In this document: positions 49,204 to 57,523 of the stretch, piece after piece | Position numbering within the stretch: the stretch's first letter is position 1 | How the letters are laid out: every line of letters begins with the position of its first letter | Assembly: GCA_964621645.1 (NCBI GenBank) | Contig: CAZUMH010000003.1 | Span: 1-64,000 of the forward strand | Source: CAZUMH01 sp964621645 | Lineage (GTDB): Bacteria; Zhuqueibacterota; QNDG01; JAGLOF01 | Reading direction: 5' to 3' | Length of the DNA: 64,000 bases | Position numbers and translations under genes: made by a program | Notes under the pieces: generated by a model | The model's input: only the letters and a program-made list of their open reading frames with translations | The model's database searches: none | What the model was told of the DNA's origin: nothing

Positions 49204-50484
49204 TCAGGCAGCGCCTGTTTGCTTTTCCACCCAGCTGATCCCCACCGATTTCGGACGCTCAATTGGTGATCCTATAGCCCGGTCGATAATCATCTGGGAG
49301 CATATCCCCAGACACCGGGAAACACCGAAAAGAACGGTATAATACGGGAATTCCGTCAGGCCGAAATGATGGAGTAACGCGCCGGAACCGGCATCCACAT
49401 TGGGCCAGGGATTTTTTGCCTTGCCGTGTTCCTCCAGAATACCCGGTACTATTTTAAACAGCTTGGATACAATGCTGAAGACTTCGTCATTGGCACAATA
49501 TTTCTCACCAAAGGCATGGAAGGCTGTGTAGCGCGGATCCGTGGCCCGCAGCACCGCATGTCCATAGCCGGGGATTACTCTTCCTGAGTTAAGTGTATCC
49601 CAGACAAACTTGGCCAACTCCTCATCGGAGGGGACACCGTTATACTGGTCACGCAGAGCCAGAACAAATTTCAAGCATTCCTGATTAGCCAGACCGTGCA
49701 ACGGTCCTGCCAGTCCGTTCAGTCCGGCGCAGATGGAATAATAGGCGTCGGAGAGAGCGGAAGCCACCAGATGACAGGTATGGGCGCTGACATTGCCGCT
49801 TTCATGGTCACAGTGAAGCACCATATACAGCCTCATCAGGTCGGCGAATGTACTGTCAGGATCGTCGATGCCCAGCATGCGGGCGTAGTTGGTGCTCCAG
49901 TCCAGATTTGGATTGTAGGGAATAATCGGTCCTTTTTTAAAGCGGATGCGATAGACTCCTGCTGCAATGCTGGGAAGTTTGGCGATAATGCTGAGACAAT
50001 CCTCATACATCGGCTTCCAATAGTCTTCTTTCTTCAGGCCGCGGCTGTATTGCCGACGGAATTCCGATTCGCTTTCCAGCACCAGGATGGCGGCATTGAA
50101 CATCTCCATGGGATGTGAGTCTTCCGGTAAATCCCGCAGGACATTCCAGACATAATCGGACACATGGGCTCTTTTGGTCAGGTCGTCCTTGAAATCTTCC
50201 AATGATTTTTTGTCGGGAAGCTCTCCGGTGGTGAGAAGATAGAAAATTTCCTCCGGCAGTCTGTCGGTCAATTCTGATATGGGGATGCCCCTGATAATCA
50301 ATCCCTTCATGGGATCCACTAACGAGGTTTCGCACAGCAGGCATTTGACTCCCCGTACGCCTCCGAAAAGCTGTTGTACCGTTACCTCTGAAATGACCTT
50401 GTCTCCGTGTTCCTTGACTAATGTGCGGATTCGCTCTCGCAATCCGGGTATCTGTTCTTCCAGTACGTCTTTGATCGTTGACAT
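49204..50484 (-). CDS. gltA: Citrate synthase, eukaryotic-like type
   Basis: This 426-residue enzyme condenses acetyl-CoA and oxaloacetate. The sequence resembles mitochondrial rather than E. coli-type enzymes: LHCDHESGNVSAHTCHLVASALSDAYYSICAGLNGLAGPLHGLANQECL, VIPGYGHAVLRATDPRYTAFHAF (second catalytic His), and WPNVDAGSGALLHHFGL (catalytic Asp). Such eukaryotic-like synthases occur in some anaerobes, including Geobacter. It is first in the gltA-acn-icd operon. A ~420-bp leader region lies upstream. Confidence 0.92.
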   Translation of the reverse strand: MSTIKDVLEEQIPGLRERIRTLVKEHGDKVISEVTVQQLFGGVRGVKCLLCETSLVDPMKGLIIRGIPISELTDRLPEEIFYLLTTGELPDKKSLEDFKDDLTKRAHVSDYVWNVLRDLPEDSHPMEMFNAAILVLESESEFRRQYSRGLKKEDYWKPMYEDCLSIIAKLPSIAAGVYRIRFKKGPIIPYNPNLDWSTNYARMLGIDDPDSTFADLMRLYMVLHCDHESGNVSAHTCHLVASALSDAYYSICAGLNGLAGPLHGLANQECLKFVLALRDQYNGVPSDEELAKFVWDTLNSGRVIPGYGHAVLRATDPRYTAFHAFGEKYCANDEVFSIVSKLFKIVPGILEEHGKAKNPWPNVDAGSGALLHHFGLTEFPYYTVLFGVSRCLGICSQMIIDRAIGSPIERPKSVGISWVEKQTGAA

Positions 50485-50903
50485 GATAAACTCCTTTCTG
50501 GAACACTTAACGGTTTATGAAAAATTACCTCTGCTTGCGATCACCTTTTATCAACCACAGAGAATACAAATAAAATTCTCAGACAATGTGTTAAATTTTA
50601 CTGCGATAAAGCCAGCAGGTCCTAAATGGGAAAAAGCTTTTCGAGAGAGACTTTCGCAGAACACCGTTATTGCTAACGATGAATAGATCTATCTGGCCGC
50701 TGATGAAAAGGGTCCCCGATTTCCGAAACAGTATGGTTACGGCGGGAACCCCGTAACCGGATGTGGAAGCTCGCAATAAAAATAATGTATAAAAAAGTCA
50801 GAGTAAATGCAAGTTCCTCATCCACCAGGATCTCAGAGCGGCAATGAAGCGTCCAGGCTTTTCGAGCCGTCAGATGAACATCCGCCTCAGCCGTACGAAA
50901 TGC
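50485..50903 (-). promoter_or_regulatory. Long intergenic leader of the gltA operon with promoter and hairpin
   Basis: These 419 bases hold no supportable gene (a 61-codon minus frame at 50591-50776 has no signals). On the minus strand, a plausible promoter TTGCAT (50807-50812), 17-bp spacer and TACATT (50784-50789) lies ~300 bases before gltA. Between them sits a hairpin with arms at 50735-50742 and 50751-50758 (GGTTACGG/CCGTAACC). It could be a leader-encoded control element or mark the end of the preceding MvhD transcript. Confidence 0.35.
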
Positions 50904-51293
50904 TTAACCGGGCTCCATACTCTGGATTTCAGAGGTGAATCGGTCAATAGCCTGCTGAAGTTTTCCGGCCTCACCTTTGTCTATCCACTCCAGGCGCAGA
51001 CGCTCAGGATTAATGCCCAGCTGACCCAGCATGGTTTTTAACAGCCGTACCCGACCCACCGTCTGATAATTACCGTCGTGTTCGCACTTGTCTTTTGGAC
51101 AGGCAGCCAGCATCACCCCCGCAGCTCCTTTTTGGAAGGACTGTACGATAAGCTCCGGTGAAATTCGACCGGAACACATGCTGACCATGAATTTGGTATC
51201 ATCCGAGTCAGCCGCACAGGGTCCGCAGCTGGACATCTGCAATCCCGGGTAAGAGGACCAGTTACAGAAGAAGATAACTGTTTTATTTTTCAT
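50904..51293 (-). CDS. MvhD-like [2Fe-2S] electron-transfer protein (divergent copy)
   Basis: This encodes 129 residues. MvhD family features are VIFFCNWSSYPG, MVSMCSGRISPELIVQSFQKGAAGVMLAACPKDKCEHDGNYQTVGRVRLLKTML and a final helix. In MvhD this subunit links a hydrogenase or other module to HdrA. The second Cys of the usual CxxC start is replaced by Ser (CNWSSY), and additional cysteines (SSCGPCAAD) appear, unlike the copies at 55949 and 61771. It overlaps the HdrC-like gene by four bases and follows GlcD, suggesting that it carries electrons from the GlcD oxidase to an Hdr partner. Confidence 0.85.
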   Translation of the reverse strand: MKNKTVIFFCNWSSYPGLQMSSCGPCAADSDDTKFMVSMCSGRISPELIVQSFQKGAAGVMLAACPKDKCEHDGNYQTVGRVRLLKTMLGQLGINPERLRLEWIDKGEAGKLQQAIDRFTSEIQSMEPG

Positions 51294-51847
51294 GAGAGGC
51301 CCCCTTCCAGGTAGGTGCTTACTTGCTCAAGCAATTCCCGCTGACTCAGGCCGAATCCTTCCCTGCTTTTGGCCGCTCCTGAAGGACAGGCCGCCACACA
51401 GCACCCGCAGCTCTGACATTTCACCTTGTCAATCACGATCTTGTCGGTTTTGGGATCATAACTCCGCGCTTCATGCCTGCAGGCAGAAATACAAATGCAG
51501 CAGCGGCTGCAGAGATCCTCATCCGTGAATGAGGTTGTGCCCGTCACATCCAATCCCGCCTCGAGAAAGTCCGCCTTGGCCTCAGTGAAGATATCGGTTA
51601 CCGGAACTTTGGCCGAGCAGGAAGAGTCACAGCGCTTGCACATATAACACTCAAATACCTTTTCGGCCAGGTACTCACTGGGTTCCAGATCACCCTGCAT
51701 GAGGCCATAGAGCATAATCAGCTTGCCTCGTGGTGTATCCGTCTCCCACCCGGTAATTTTGAAGATATGACACTGTTCAAAACAGTATCCGCACCTGATG
51801 CAAAGATTGAGTGTATCCTGCCATTTTTTCAGTCTGGTAAATTCCAT
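51290..51847 (-). CDS. Ferredoxin-type HdrC/GlpC-like protein
   Basis: This encodes 185 residues. The N-terminal half is a GlpC/HdrC-like ferredoxin: LNLCIRCGYCFEQCHIF and VFECYMCKRCDSSCSAKVPV. A second ferredoxin pair follows: LCSRCCICISACRHE and KCQSCGCCVAACPSGAA. The first half resembles the N-terminus of the CCG-domain protein at 62967-64000, but the CCG domains are missing. With GlcD upstream (18 bp) and MvhD overlapping, it would form an electron conduit from the flavin oxidase. Confidence 0.88.
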   Translation of the reverse strand: MEFTRLKKWQDTLNLCIRCGYCFEQCHIFKITGWETDTPRGKLIMLYGLMQGDLEPSEYLAEKVFECYMCKRCDSSCSAKVPVTDIFTEAKADFLEAGLDVTGTTSFTDEDLCSRCCICISACRHEARSYDPKTDKIVIDKVKCQSCGCCVAACPSGAAKSREGFGLSQRELLEQVSTYLEGGLS

Positions 51848-51864
51848 AGCTCGCTCCCGCCATC

Positions 51865-53295
51865 TTAGTTGATGTTATAGCGCAGTTTAGTCGCCGTCAC
51901 CCAATCGTCCGGCGCGTCCATCAGTTTACCCGGATTGAGAATATTGTTTGGATCAAGAGCCCGTTTTATCGCCAGCATATAGGGCAGTGAATCTTTCTTT
52001 TCCTTCTTGAAGGCCGGTGCCTTGGAGATGCCGATGCCGTGTTCCGCAGACGTCGTCCCTCCCACCGAGATGACATAATCATAAATTTCGGCTACCGCCT
52101 TCTGCGCGCCGTACCACTGTTTGCCTTTGGTTGCTTCCATGAGGATTTTCGTGTGCATACATCCAGAACCGCAGTGCCCGTACGCCGTCATGATAACCCC
52201 GTTCTTGTCGGCTATTTCATGGATCTTGCGGGCCGCTTCCGCCATCTTGGAATAGGGAACAGCCATATCATCCGCCAGGGAGGTGCAGGAATAGTGTTCC
52301 ATGTATTTGGATAATGCCGGGAAAAGCTTCTTACGGCCGGCGAAAAGTTTGGTGCGTTCCGCGGCGTCATAGCTCATCTGGATGTTTGAGCCGCCGTTTT
52401 TTTCGCAGATCTCTTTTATTTTCTGGATTTCGAATTCGACCGCCTCTTTGACCATACCGTCGGCCTCGAACATGAGTATCGCATCCACATCGGAGAGCCC
52501 CATATCCATAGCCTTGTTGACAGCGGTGATGGCCACATTGTCCATCAGTTCGAGGAGTGAGGGTTGAGCTCCACTAGCCATGATATCGGCAATGGCCCTG
52601 CCGGCATCTTCCAGCTGGTTAAAATCGGCCTTACCCAGGCAGCGAAACTTGGGAATGGGAACGAAACGCAAGGTAGCTTCTACGATGATGCCCAACGTCC
52701 CCTCTGATCCGACCATGAGACGATCCAGCTGATATCCGGCCGCCTCCACTCTGGTACGGCATCCCAGATGAACCAATTCACCAGTAGCCATGATTACGGT
52801 CATGCCCAAAACCGAATCACGCACCGCCCCGTACTTGACTGAACGCACACCGGAGGCGTTATTGGCGATCTCCCCCCCTATAGTCGCCACCCGGCTGGAC
52901 GCGGGAGCTACCGGGTACATGACTCCATAGGGCTTCAGCGCCTTGTTCAGATCATCATCCACCACTCCCGCCTGCACCCGGCAGTATCCATCCGCGAGAT
53001 TGATATCCAATATTTTGTTTAGACGTTTCATATCCAGGACAATACCGCCCTGAGAAGGAACCGCCTGACCAGACATGCCGGAGCCGGACCCCCTTGCTAC
53101 CAACGGGATCTTCTCCTTATTGGCATAATGGACGATGGTTTGAATCTGTTCGTAGTCAGTGGGACGCACTACAATCCAGGCCGAAGCTTCATGTACCGAT
53201 GAATCCGATCCGTATACATAGCGATCGGCTGCGTTCTCGCGAACATTCTCCTTACCGACGATATCAACGAGCTGTTTGGTGTCGACAGTGTTCAT
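51865..53295 (-). CDS. GlcD-type FAD-linked 2-hydroxyacid dehydrogenase
   Basis: This encodes 476 residues from ATG 53295, preceded by GGGAGGTTCC; the longer frame starts upstream without one. PCMH/VAO FAD-binding fold: IPLVARGSGSGMSGQAVPSQGGIVLDMKRLN and NNASGVRSVKYGAVRDSVLG, then LDRLMVGSEGTLGIIVEATL. The C-terminal domain ends AIKRALDPNNILNPGKLMD. The family oxidises glycolate or D-lactate with a non-NAD acceptor, here probably the adjoining Fe-S proteins. The key metal-binding YGHCGSGCMHTKI region is present. Confidence 0.9.
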   Translation of the reverse strand: MNTVDTKQLVDIVGKENVRENAADRYVYGSDSSVHEASAWIVVRPTDYEQIQTIVHYANKEKIPLVARGSGSGMSGQAVPSQGGIVLDMKRLNKILDINLADGYCRVQAGVVDDDLNKALKPYGVMYPVAPASSRVATIGGEIANNASGVRSVKYGAVRDSVLGMTVIMATGELVHLGCRTRVEAAGYQLDRLMVGSEGTLGIIVEATLRFVPIPKFRCLGKADFNQLEDAGRAIADIMASGAQPSLLELMDNVAITAVNKAMDMGLSDVDAILMFEADGMVKEAVEFEIQKIKEICEKNGGSNIQMSYDAAERTKLFAGRKKLFPALSKYMEHYSCTSLADDMAVPYSKMAEAARKIHEIADKNGVIMTAYGHCGSGCMHTKILMEATKGKQWYGAQKAVAEIYDYVISVGGTTSAEHGIGISKAPAFKKEKKDSLPYMLAIKRALDPNNILNPGKLMDAPDDWVTATKLRYNIN

Positions 53296-53440
53296 ACTTG
53301 GAACCTCCCTGCTGGATATGGAAAAGGTCTTTGCTTTATACAACCTACTTCTTTTACCGGCCGCTCAAACGCACCCTTTTCCTCTAAACAAGGTTGGGGA
53401 CGTCTACAATTCGCCCGGGATTGGAAACAGCCTTCTATTA

Positions 53441-53866
53441 CTAATTACTGCTCGAATTCTTCACAACTTTGCCTGTGGCTTTGGCGTACACAGTTCCGGA
53501 AGCGTCGCGTATCCATGATTCCGCGAGAGAGATGCGCCCCCCGGCCTTCAAGCAGCGGCCCGAAACCTGGCAGGGGGTGCCGATAAGAAGTGGAGTAAGG
53601 TAGCGTATAGTGATTTCAGCGGTTACGCCAAAGATGTTGTTCCTATAATAGCAGGCCCAGATGAGCGCTTCATCCAACAGAGCGCCGATTATTCCACCGT
53701 GCACGATCTCTTCATACCCGCGGTGAACCGGTTTGGGTGTGAAATCAGCTTTGACCATCTCTAATTCCCCTGGAGAAAAAACAGCGTGCAACCCCTGCGG
53801 ATTTTCATGCCCGCAGACATAACAGTGGGGGAACAGAGGAAAAGTGCGATCTCCAGTCGCCTGCAT
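53441..53866 (-). CDS. PaaI-type hotdog thioesterase
   Basis: This 141-residue hotdog-fold protein has an N-terminal zinc-like pair CYVCGHENPQGL and the family loop VHGGIIGALLDEALIWA (catalytic Asp/Glu region). It then shows GVTAEITIRYLTPLLIGTPCQVSGRC. It probably hydrolyses an acyl-CoA; the substrate is not determined. It lies seven bases past sucD on the same strand. Confidence 0.85.
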   Translation of the reverse strand: MQATGDRTFPLFPHCYVCGHENPQGLHAVFSPGELEMVKADFTPKPVHRGYEEIVHGGIIGALLDEALIWACYYRNNIFGVTAEITIRYLTPLLIGTPCQVSGRCLKAGGRISLAESWIRDASGTVYAKATGKVVKNSSSN

Positions 53867-53873
53867 GGAATGG

Positions 53874-54746
53874 TTATCCTGTTAGTATTCGTTTCATGGT
53901 GTACCCGATCTCTGCCGGGGAAGTGACCACCGTAACACCGCACTTCTCCAGCATCTCCATCTTTTCTTTTGCCGTACCCTTGCCCCCGGCGATAATGGCT
54001 CCAGCATGCCCCATTCTCTTTCCCTTGGGAGCCGTCTGACCGGCGATGAAAGCAACGACAGGTTTATCAAATGATTCTTTAATATAAGCGGCGGCAATTT
54101 CTTCATCTGTACCGCCGATCTCTCCGATCATTACCACACCTTCGGTAGTGGGATCTTCCTTAAAAAGCCTTAGGGCGTCGATAAAACGGGTGCCGACGAT
54201 GGGATCGCCGCCCAGGCCGATACAGGTAGTCTGGCCCAATCCCTCCCGGGTCAGCTGATCCACGGCTTCATACGTAAGAGTGCCGCTACGCGATATGACT
54301 CCTATTTTTCCGGGGCTGTGGATAAATCCCGGCATAATACCGATCTTGCATTTCCCTGGTGTGATGATTCCGGGGCAGTTTGGACCGATCAGCCTCGTTT
54401 CTTTACCCTGAATGAAGGTCCAGGCTTTTACCATATCCAAAGTGGGGATTCCTTCACTGATACAGACGATGAGTCTCACACCCGCGTCTGCGGCCTCCAT
54501 GACGGCATCAGCCGCGAAGACCGGCGGGACAAAAATTACCGATGTATCCGCACCGGTATTCTCTACTGCATCGGCTACGGTGTTGAACACCGGAATGCCT
54601 TCGTGTTTCAGGCCGCCTTTGCCCGGTGTCACGCCCGCCACTACCCGGGTGCCGTATTCCACCATCTGTGCAGCGTGAAAAGTCCCCTCTTTTCCTGTGA
54701 GACCTTGGACTACCACTCTGGTTTTATCATCAACAAGAATACTCAT
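53874..54746 (-). CDS. sucD: Succinyl-CoA synthetase alpha subunit
   Basis: This 290-residue protein shows VQGLTGKEGTFHAAQMVEYGTRVVAGVTPGKGG, the CoA-binding fold. It also has IGPNCPGIITPGKCKIGIMPG, then VISRSGTLTYEAVDQLT, and MGHAGAIIAGGKGTAKEKMEMLE with the phosphorylated histidine. It interconverts succinyl-CoA and succinate with ATP or GTP. It follows sucC on the same strand by 23 bases and belongs to the Hdr-rich gene block. Confidence 0.95.
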   Translation of the reverse strand: MSILVDDKTRVVVQGLTGKEGTFHAAQMVEYGTRVVAGVTPGKGGLKHEGIPVFNTVADAVENTGADTSVIFVPPVFAADAVMEAADAGVRLIVCISEGIPTLDMVKAWTFIQGKETRLIGPNCPGIITPGKCKIGIMPGFIHSPGKIGVISRSGTLTYEAVDQLTREGLGQTTCIGLGGDPIVGTRFIDALRLFKEDPTTEGVVMIGEIGGTDEEIAAAYIKESFDKPVVAFIAGQTAPKGKRMGHAGAIIAGGKGTAKEKMEMLEKCGVTVVTSPAEIGYTMKRILTG

Positions 54747-54769
54747 CTTTTCCTCGTCTTTTCAGGATG

Positions 54770-55927
54770 CTAGTTAATGGCAGCCACGGCTTTCTGGGCC
54801 GCGTCAGCCAGATTATCCGCCACGGTAAAGGTCAGGGACGAATTTTTTAATATCTCGGCCGCTTCTGCGGAATTGGTACCAGCCAGACGGACCACGATGG
54901 GAACGGAAAGATCAAGCCGCTTGGCCGCCTCGACCACCCCATTTGCCACCCGGTCACAGCGCACAATACCGCCGAAGATATTTATCAGAACCACCCGAAC
55001 GTTTTCATCGGACATGAGAATCCTGAAGGCGTTCTCCACCCGTTCCACTGAAGCTGCGCCGCCCACATCCAGGAAATTGGCCGGAACGGCGCCGTAATGC
55101 TTGATAATATCCATGGTGGCCATGGCCAGTCCGGCCCCGTTCACCATACAACCGACATTGCCGTCCAGTTTCACGTAGCTGAGATTGTGTTTTGATGCCT
55201 CAATCTCGGTTGGTTCTTCCTCGTTGAGATCCCTCAGTTCCATAATTTTCGGATGGCGGCCCAGAGCATTGTCATCAAAATTTATCTTGGCGTCCGCGGC
55301 CAGCAGCCTCCCTTCTTCGGTAATCACTAGAGGATTGATTTCCGCCAGAGAGGCGTCGGACTGAGTGAAAAGACAGTAAAGGTTAAGGAGTAATTTTACC
55401 GCATCGTTCAGGACTTCTTTGGGCAGATTGAGACCAAAGGCGATCTTGCGGGCCTGGAAAGGCTGCATCCCAACCCGGGGATCGATATACTCTCGTAGGA
55501 TTTTTTCAGGATTCTTGGCCGCGACCACCTCTATCTCGACTCCTCCCTCTTCCGAAGCGATGACCACAAGCCGGGAGGTCTCCCGGTCGATGACCATCCC
55601 AAGGTAGAGTTCCTTCTTGATCTTGAGAGCCTCTTCCACCAAAACCTTTCTGACCAGTTTCCCCTCAGGTCCGGTTTGATGAGTAACCAGGGTCATCCCC
55701 AGTATTTCCTTGGCCCTGGCTTCGGCGTCAGCCGAATTATCCGCCAATTTAATACCGCCGCCCTTGCCTCTCCCCCCTGCGTGTATCTGAGCCTTAACCG
55801 CTACCTTCGCACCGATTTCTCCTGCGACACGGCCAGCTGCGGATGGTTGCTCAACTGTCTTTCCTTGTGGCACCGGGATGCCGAAGCTGGCCAGCAGTTC
55901 CTTCGCCTGATATTCATGAATCTTCAT
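54770..55927 (-). CDS. sucC: Succinyl-CoA synthetase beta subunit
   Basis: This 385-residue ATP-grasp subunit shows MKIHEYQAKELLASFGIPVPQGKT, VKAQIHAGGRGKGGGIKL, and AEINPLVITEEGRLLAADAKINFDDNA. It also has LDGNVGCMVNGAGLAMATMDII and INIFGGIVRCDRVANGVV. It works with SucD. It starts 21 bases after an MvhD-like gene, so TCA and Hdr-type genes share a run of closely packed minus-strand genes. Confidence 0.95.
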   Translation of the reverse strand: MKIHEYQAKELLASFGIPVPQGKTVEQPSAAGRVAGEIGAKVAVKAQIHAGGRGKGGGIKLADNSADAEARAKEILGMTLVTHQTGPEGKLVRKVLVEEALKIKKELYLGMVIDRETSRLVVIASEEGGVEIEVVAAKNPEKILREYIDPRVGMQPFQARKIAFGLNLPKEVLNDAVKLLLNLYCLFTQSDASLAEINPLVITEEGRLLAADAKINFDDNALGRHPKIMELRDLNEEEPTEIEASKHNLSYVKLDGNVGCMVNGAGLAMATMDIIKHYGAVPANFLDVGGAASVERVENAFRILMSDENVRVVLINIFGGIVRCDRVANGVVEAAKRLDLSVPIVVRLAGTNSAEAAEILKNSSLTFTVADNLADAAQKAVAAIN

Positions 55928-55948
55928 AAAATTACCTTCTCCGTTCGT

Positions 55949-56380
55949 TTATAAAAAGATTTCCTTCTTTGCTGGATTTTCTCCAAGGCCCACCAACTCT
56001 TCGGTAAACTCCGAACTCACCCGGGCGAACTTGACTCCTTCCGACGCTGAAATCCACGCGAGTCTGATACGTTTCGTTTCCAATCCAAACGAATCAAATA
56101 TTTTATGTAAAATCGCGACGCGGCGCCTTGTGTGATAATTCCCCGATTGATAATGACAATCACCCGGATGACATCCTCCGATCAAAACACCATCCGCACC
56201 GCTGAAAAATGATTTGAGAACGAAAATCGGGTTTACACGACTGGAACACATCACCCTGATTGGTAATATAGTCGGCGGATATTTAAGCCGGCTCGTTCCA
56301 GCCAAATCCGCGCCAGAATACGAACACCACTTGCAAAGGAAACTGATAATACGCGGGGTAAATGTTTTCTCTGTCATCAA
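55949..56380 (-). CDS. MvhD-like [2Fe-2S] electron-transfer protein
   Basis: This 143-residue MvhD homologue shows ISFLCKWCSYSGADLAG, RVMCSSRVNPIFVLKSFFSGADGVLIGGCHPGDCHYQSGNYHTRRRVAIL and LAWISASEGVKF. All the expected cysteines are present. It is very like the copy at 61771, in contrast to the divergent copy at 50904. It comes directly after the FrhB-like gene, and passes electrons between HdrA-type and partner modules. Confidence 0.92.
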   Translation of the reverse strand: MMTEKTFTPRIISFLCKWCSYSGADLAGTSRLKYPPTILPIRVMCSSRVNPIFVLKSFFSGADGVLIGGCHPGDCHYQSGNYHTRRRVAILHKIFDSFGLETKRIRLAWISASEGVKFARVSSEFTEELVGLGENPAKKEIFL

Positions 56381-56428
56381 TCTTCTCTCCAGAGTAAATG
56401 AATCATTATGCCTGTTGTATCTTTATTC

Positions 56429-57523
56429 CTATCCGAGTTTCGACAACTCTTCCTCTTTGTACACCGTTACCGGCACAGGCTCATCTATATCTCGACCGGG
56501 AATGTAATCAAATAATTGGGCGGTTTCCGACCCTGTTTTCATAAAAATAGATGCCACCGGAATATCAGCCGGACATACCTCGGTGCACATGCCGCATCCC
56601 ACACAGGAAAAACTCATGTGGTTCATTCTCCCAAGTTGAAATAAAATTGTATCAGTCGGGAGCCGCATCCCCTCTTTTCGGGAAAATTCCTTTTCAATCA
56701 CGGAGGCCTCATGATCGAAAAGATGAGATTCGAAATCACAGAGGATGCAGTGGCACATTGGGCAGACACGGCTGCATCCATGACAGCCGACACACCTGCT
56801 AAAGACCTCAACCACACCACCCAGGTCTTTCATCACACTTCCAATTTCCTGAAAGAGTCTCGTTTTCTCAGCCTTCCTTTTTTCAAGGAGCGTATCAACG
56901 ATCTGAGATTTCGTTCCCTCTTCGGAATATTCGCCTTTAAATCCCGCGGCCATTTCCTTCGCCTTCTCTGTATGCAATTCGAGGACACATTCATCTTCAT
57001 GATTCTTGCCAACCAATGAAACAGTCGCATCCGCATTCATCGGGACAAAATATTCACAGGCTTTGCACGTCGGCCTGATCTCTTTATAATTTTCTCCTTT
57101 CTCAACAGCCTTCCAATAACCAGGGAGGTTGGTATCGCCCTTCCCGTGCAATGAACTTGCAAATCGGAGAGCGCCGCCGCACGTATAGGAAATCAGCAGA
57201 AAATGATCCGGCGTCCCCTGGACACGTTTAATAAGTTCTATGAATCCTCTCAATTCACACGGTCTGATGACTGCGGCGACCTGTTTTTTCATTGCTTTAA
57301 AGCGGGAAAGCTCCTGTCCGGCATTCACCGGCATGAATGGGTGAAGGGGAATGGCCTGCTTCAACATCTGGACATCAGTGATCAGTCCATAGTCAAAAAC
57401 ACCCTCTTTCCCGGTTTCTCGCAAAGTAAATACCGCACTGATCTTTCTCGTCTCAAGCAGGAATGTGAGGAAATCAATTAATCCTTGTTCCGAACTTTTT
57501 TTAATCGTTAGTTGATTAGCCAT
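56429..57523 (-). CDS. FrhB/FdhB-like Fe-S flavoprotein, copy 1
   Basis: This 364-residue protein is related to the beta subunit of F420-reducing hydrogenase/formate dehydrogenase, with fused ferredoxin motifs: VAAVIRPCELRGFIELIKR, CKACEYFVPMNADATVSLVG, FSRCVGCHGCSRVCPMCHCILC and FSCVGCGMCTEVCPADIPVAS. These proteins bind FAD and move electrons between Fe-S clusters and a two-electron carrier. The start overlaps the stop of the next FrhB-like gene (57516) by eight bases. The pair replaces the usual HdrB/HdrC partners of HdrA in this block. Confidence 0.85.
   Translation of the reverse strand: MANQLTIKKSSEQGLIDFLTFLLETRKISAVFTLRETGKEGVFDYGLITDVQMLKQAIPLHPFMPVNAGQELSRFKAMKKQVAAVIRPCELRGFIELIKRVQGTPDHFLLISYTCGGALRFASSLHGKGDTNLPGYWKAVEKGENYKEIRPTCKACEYFVPMNADATVSLVGKNHEDECVLELHTEKAKEMAAGFKGEYSEEGTKSQIVDTLLEKRKAEKTRLFQEIGSVMKDLGGVVEVFSRCVGCHGCSRVCPMCHCILCDFESHLFDHEASVIEKEFSRKEGMRLPTDTILFQLGRMNHMSFSCVGCGMCTEVCPADIPVASIFMKTGSETAQLFDYIPGRDIDEPVPVTVYKEEELSKLG

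Noticed and set aside
50591..50776. 61-codon minus-strand frame upstream of gltA
   Set aside because: No ribosome-binding site; it spans the leader hairpin.
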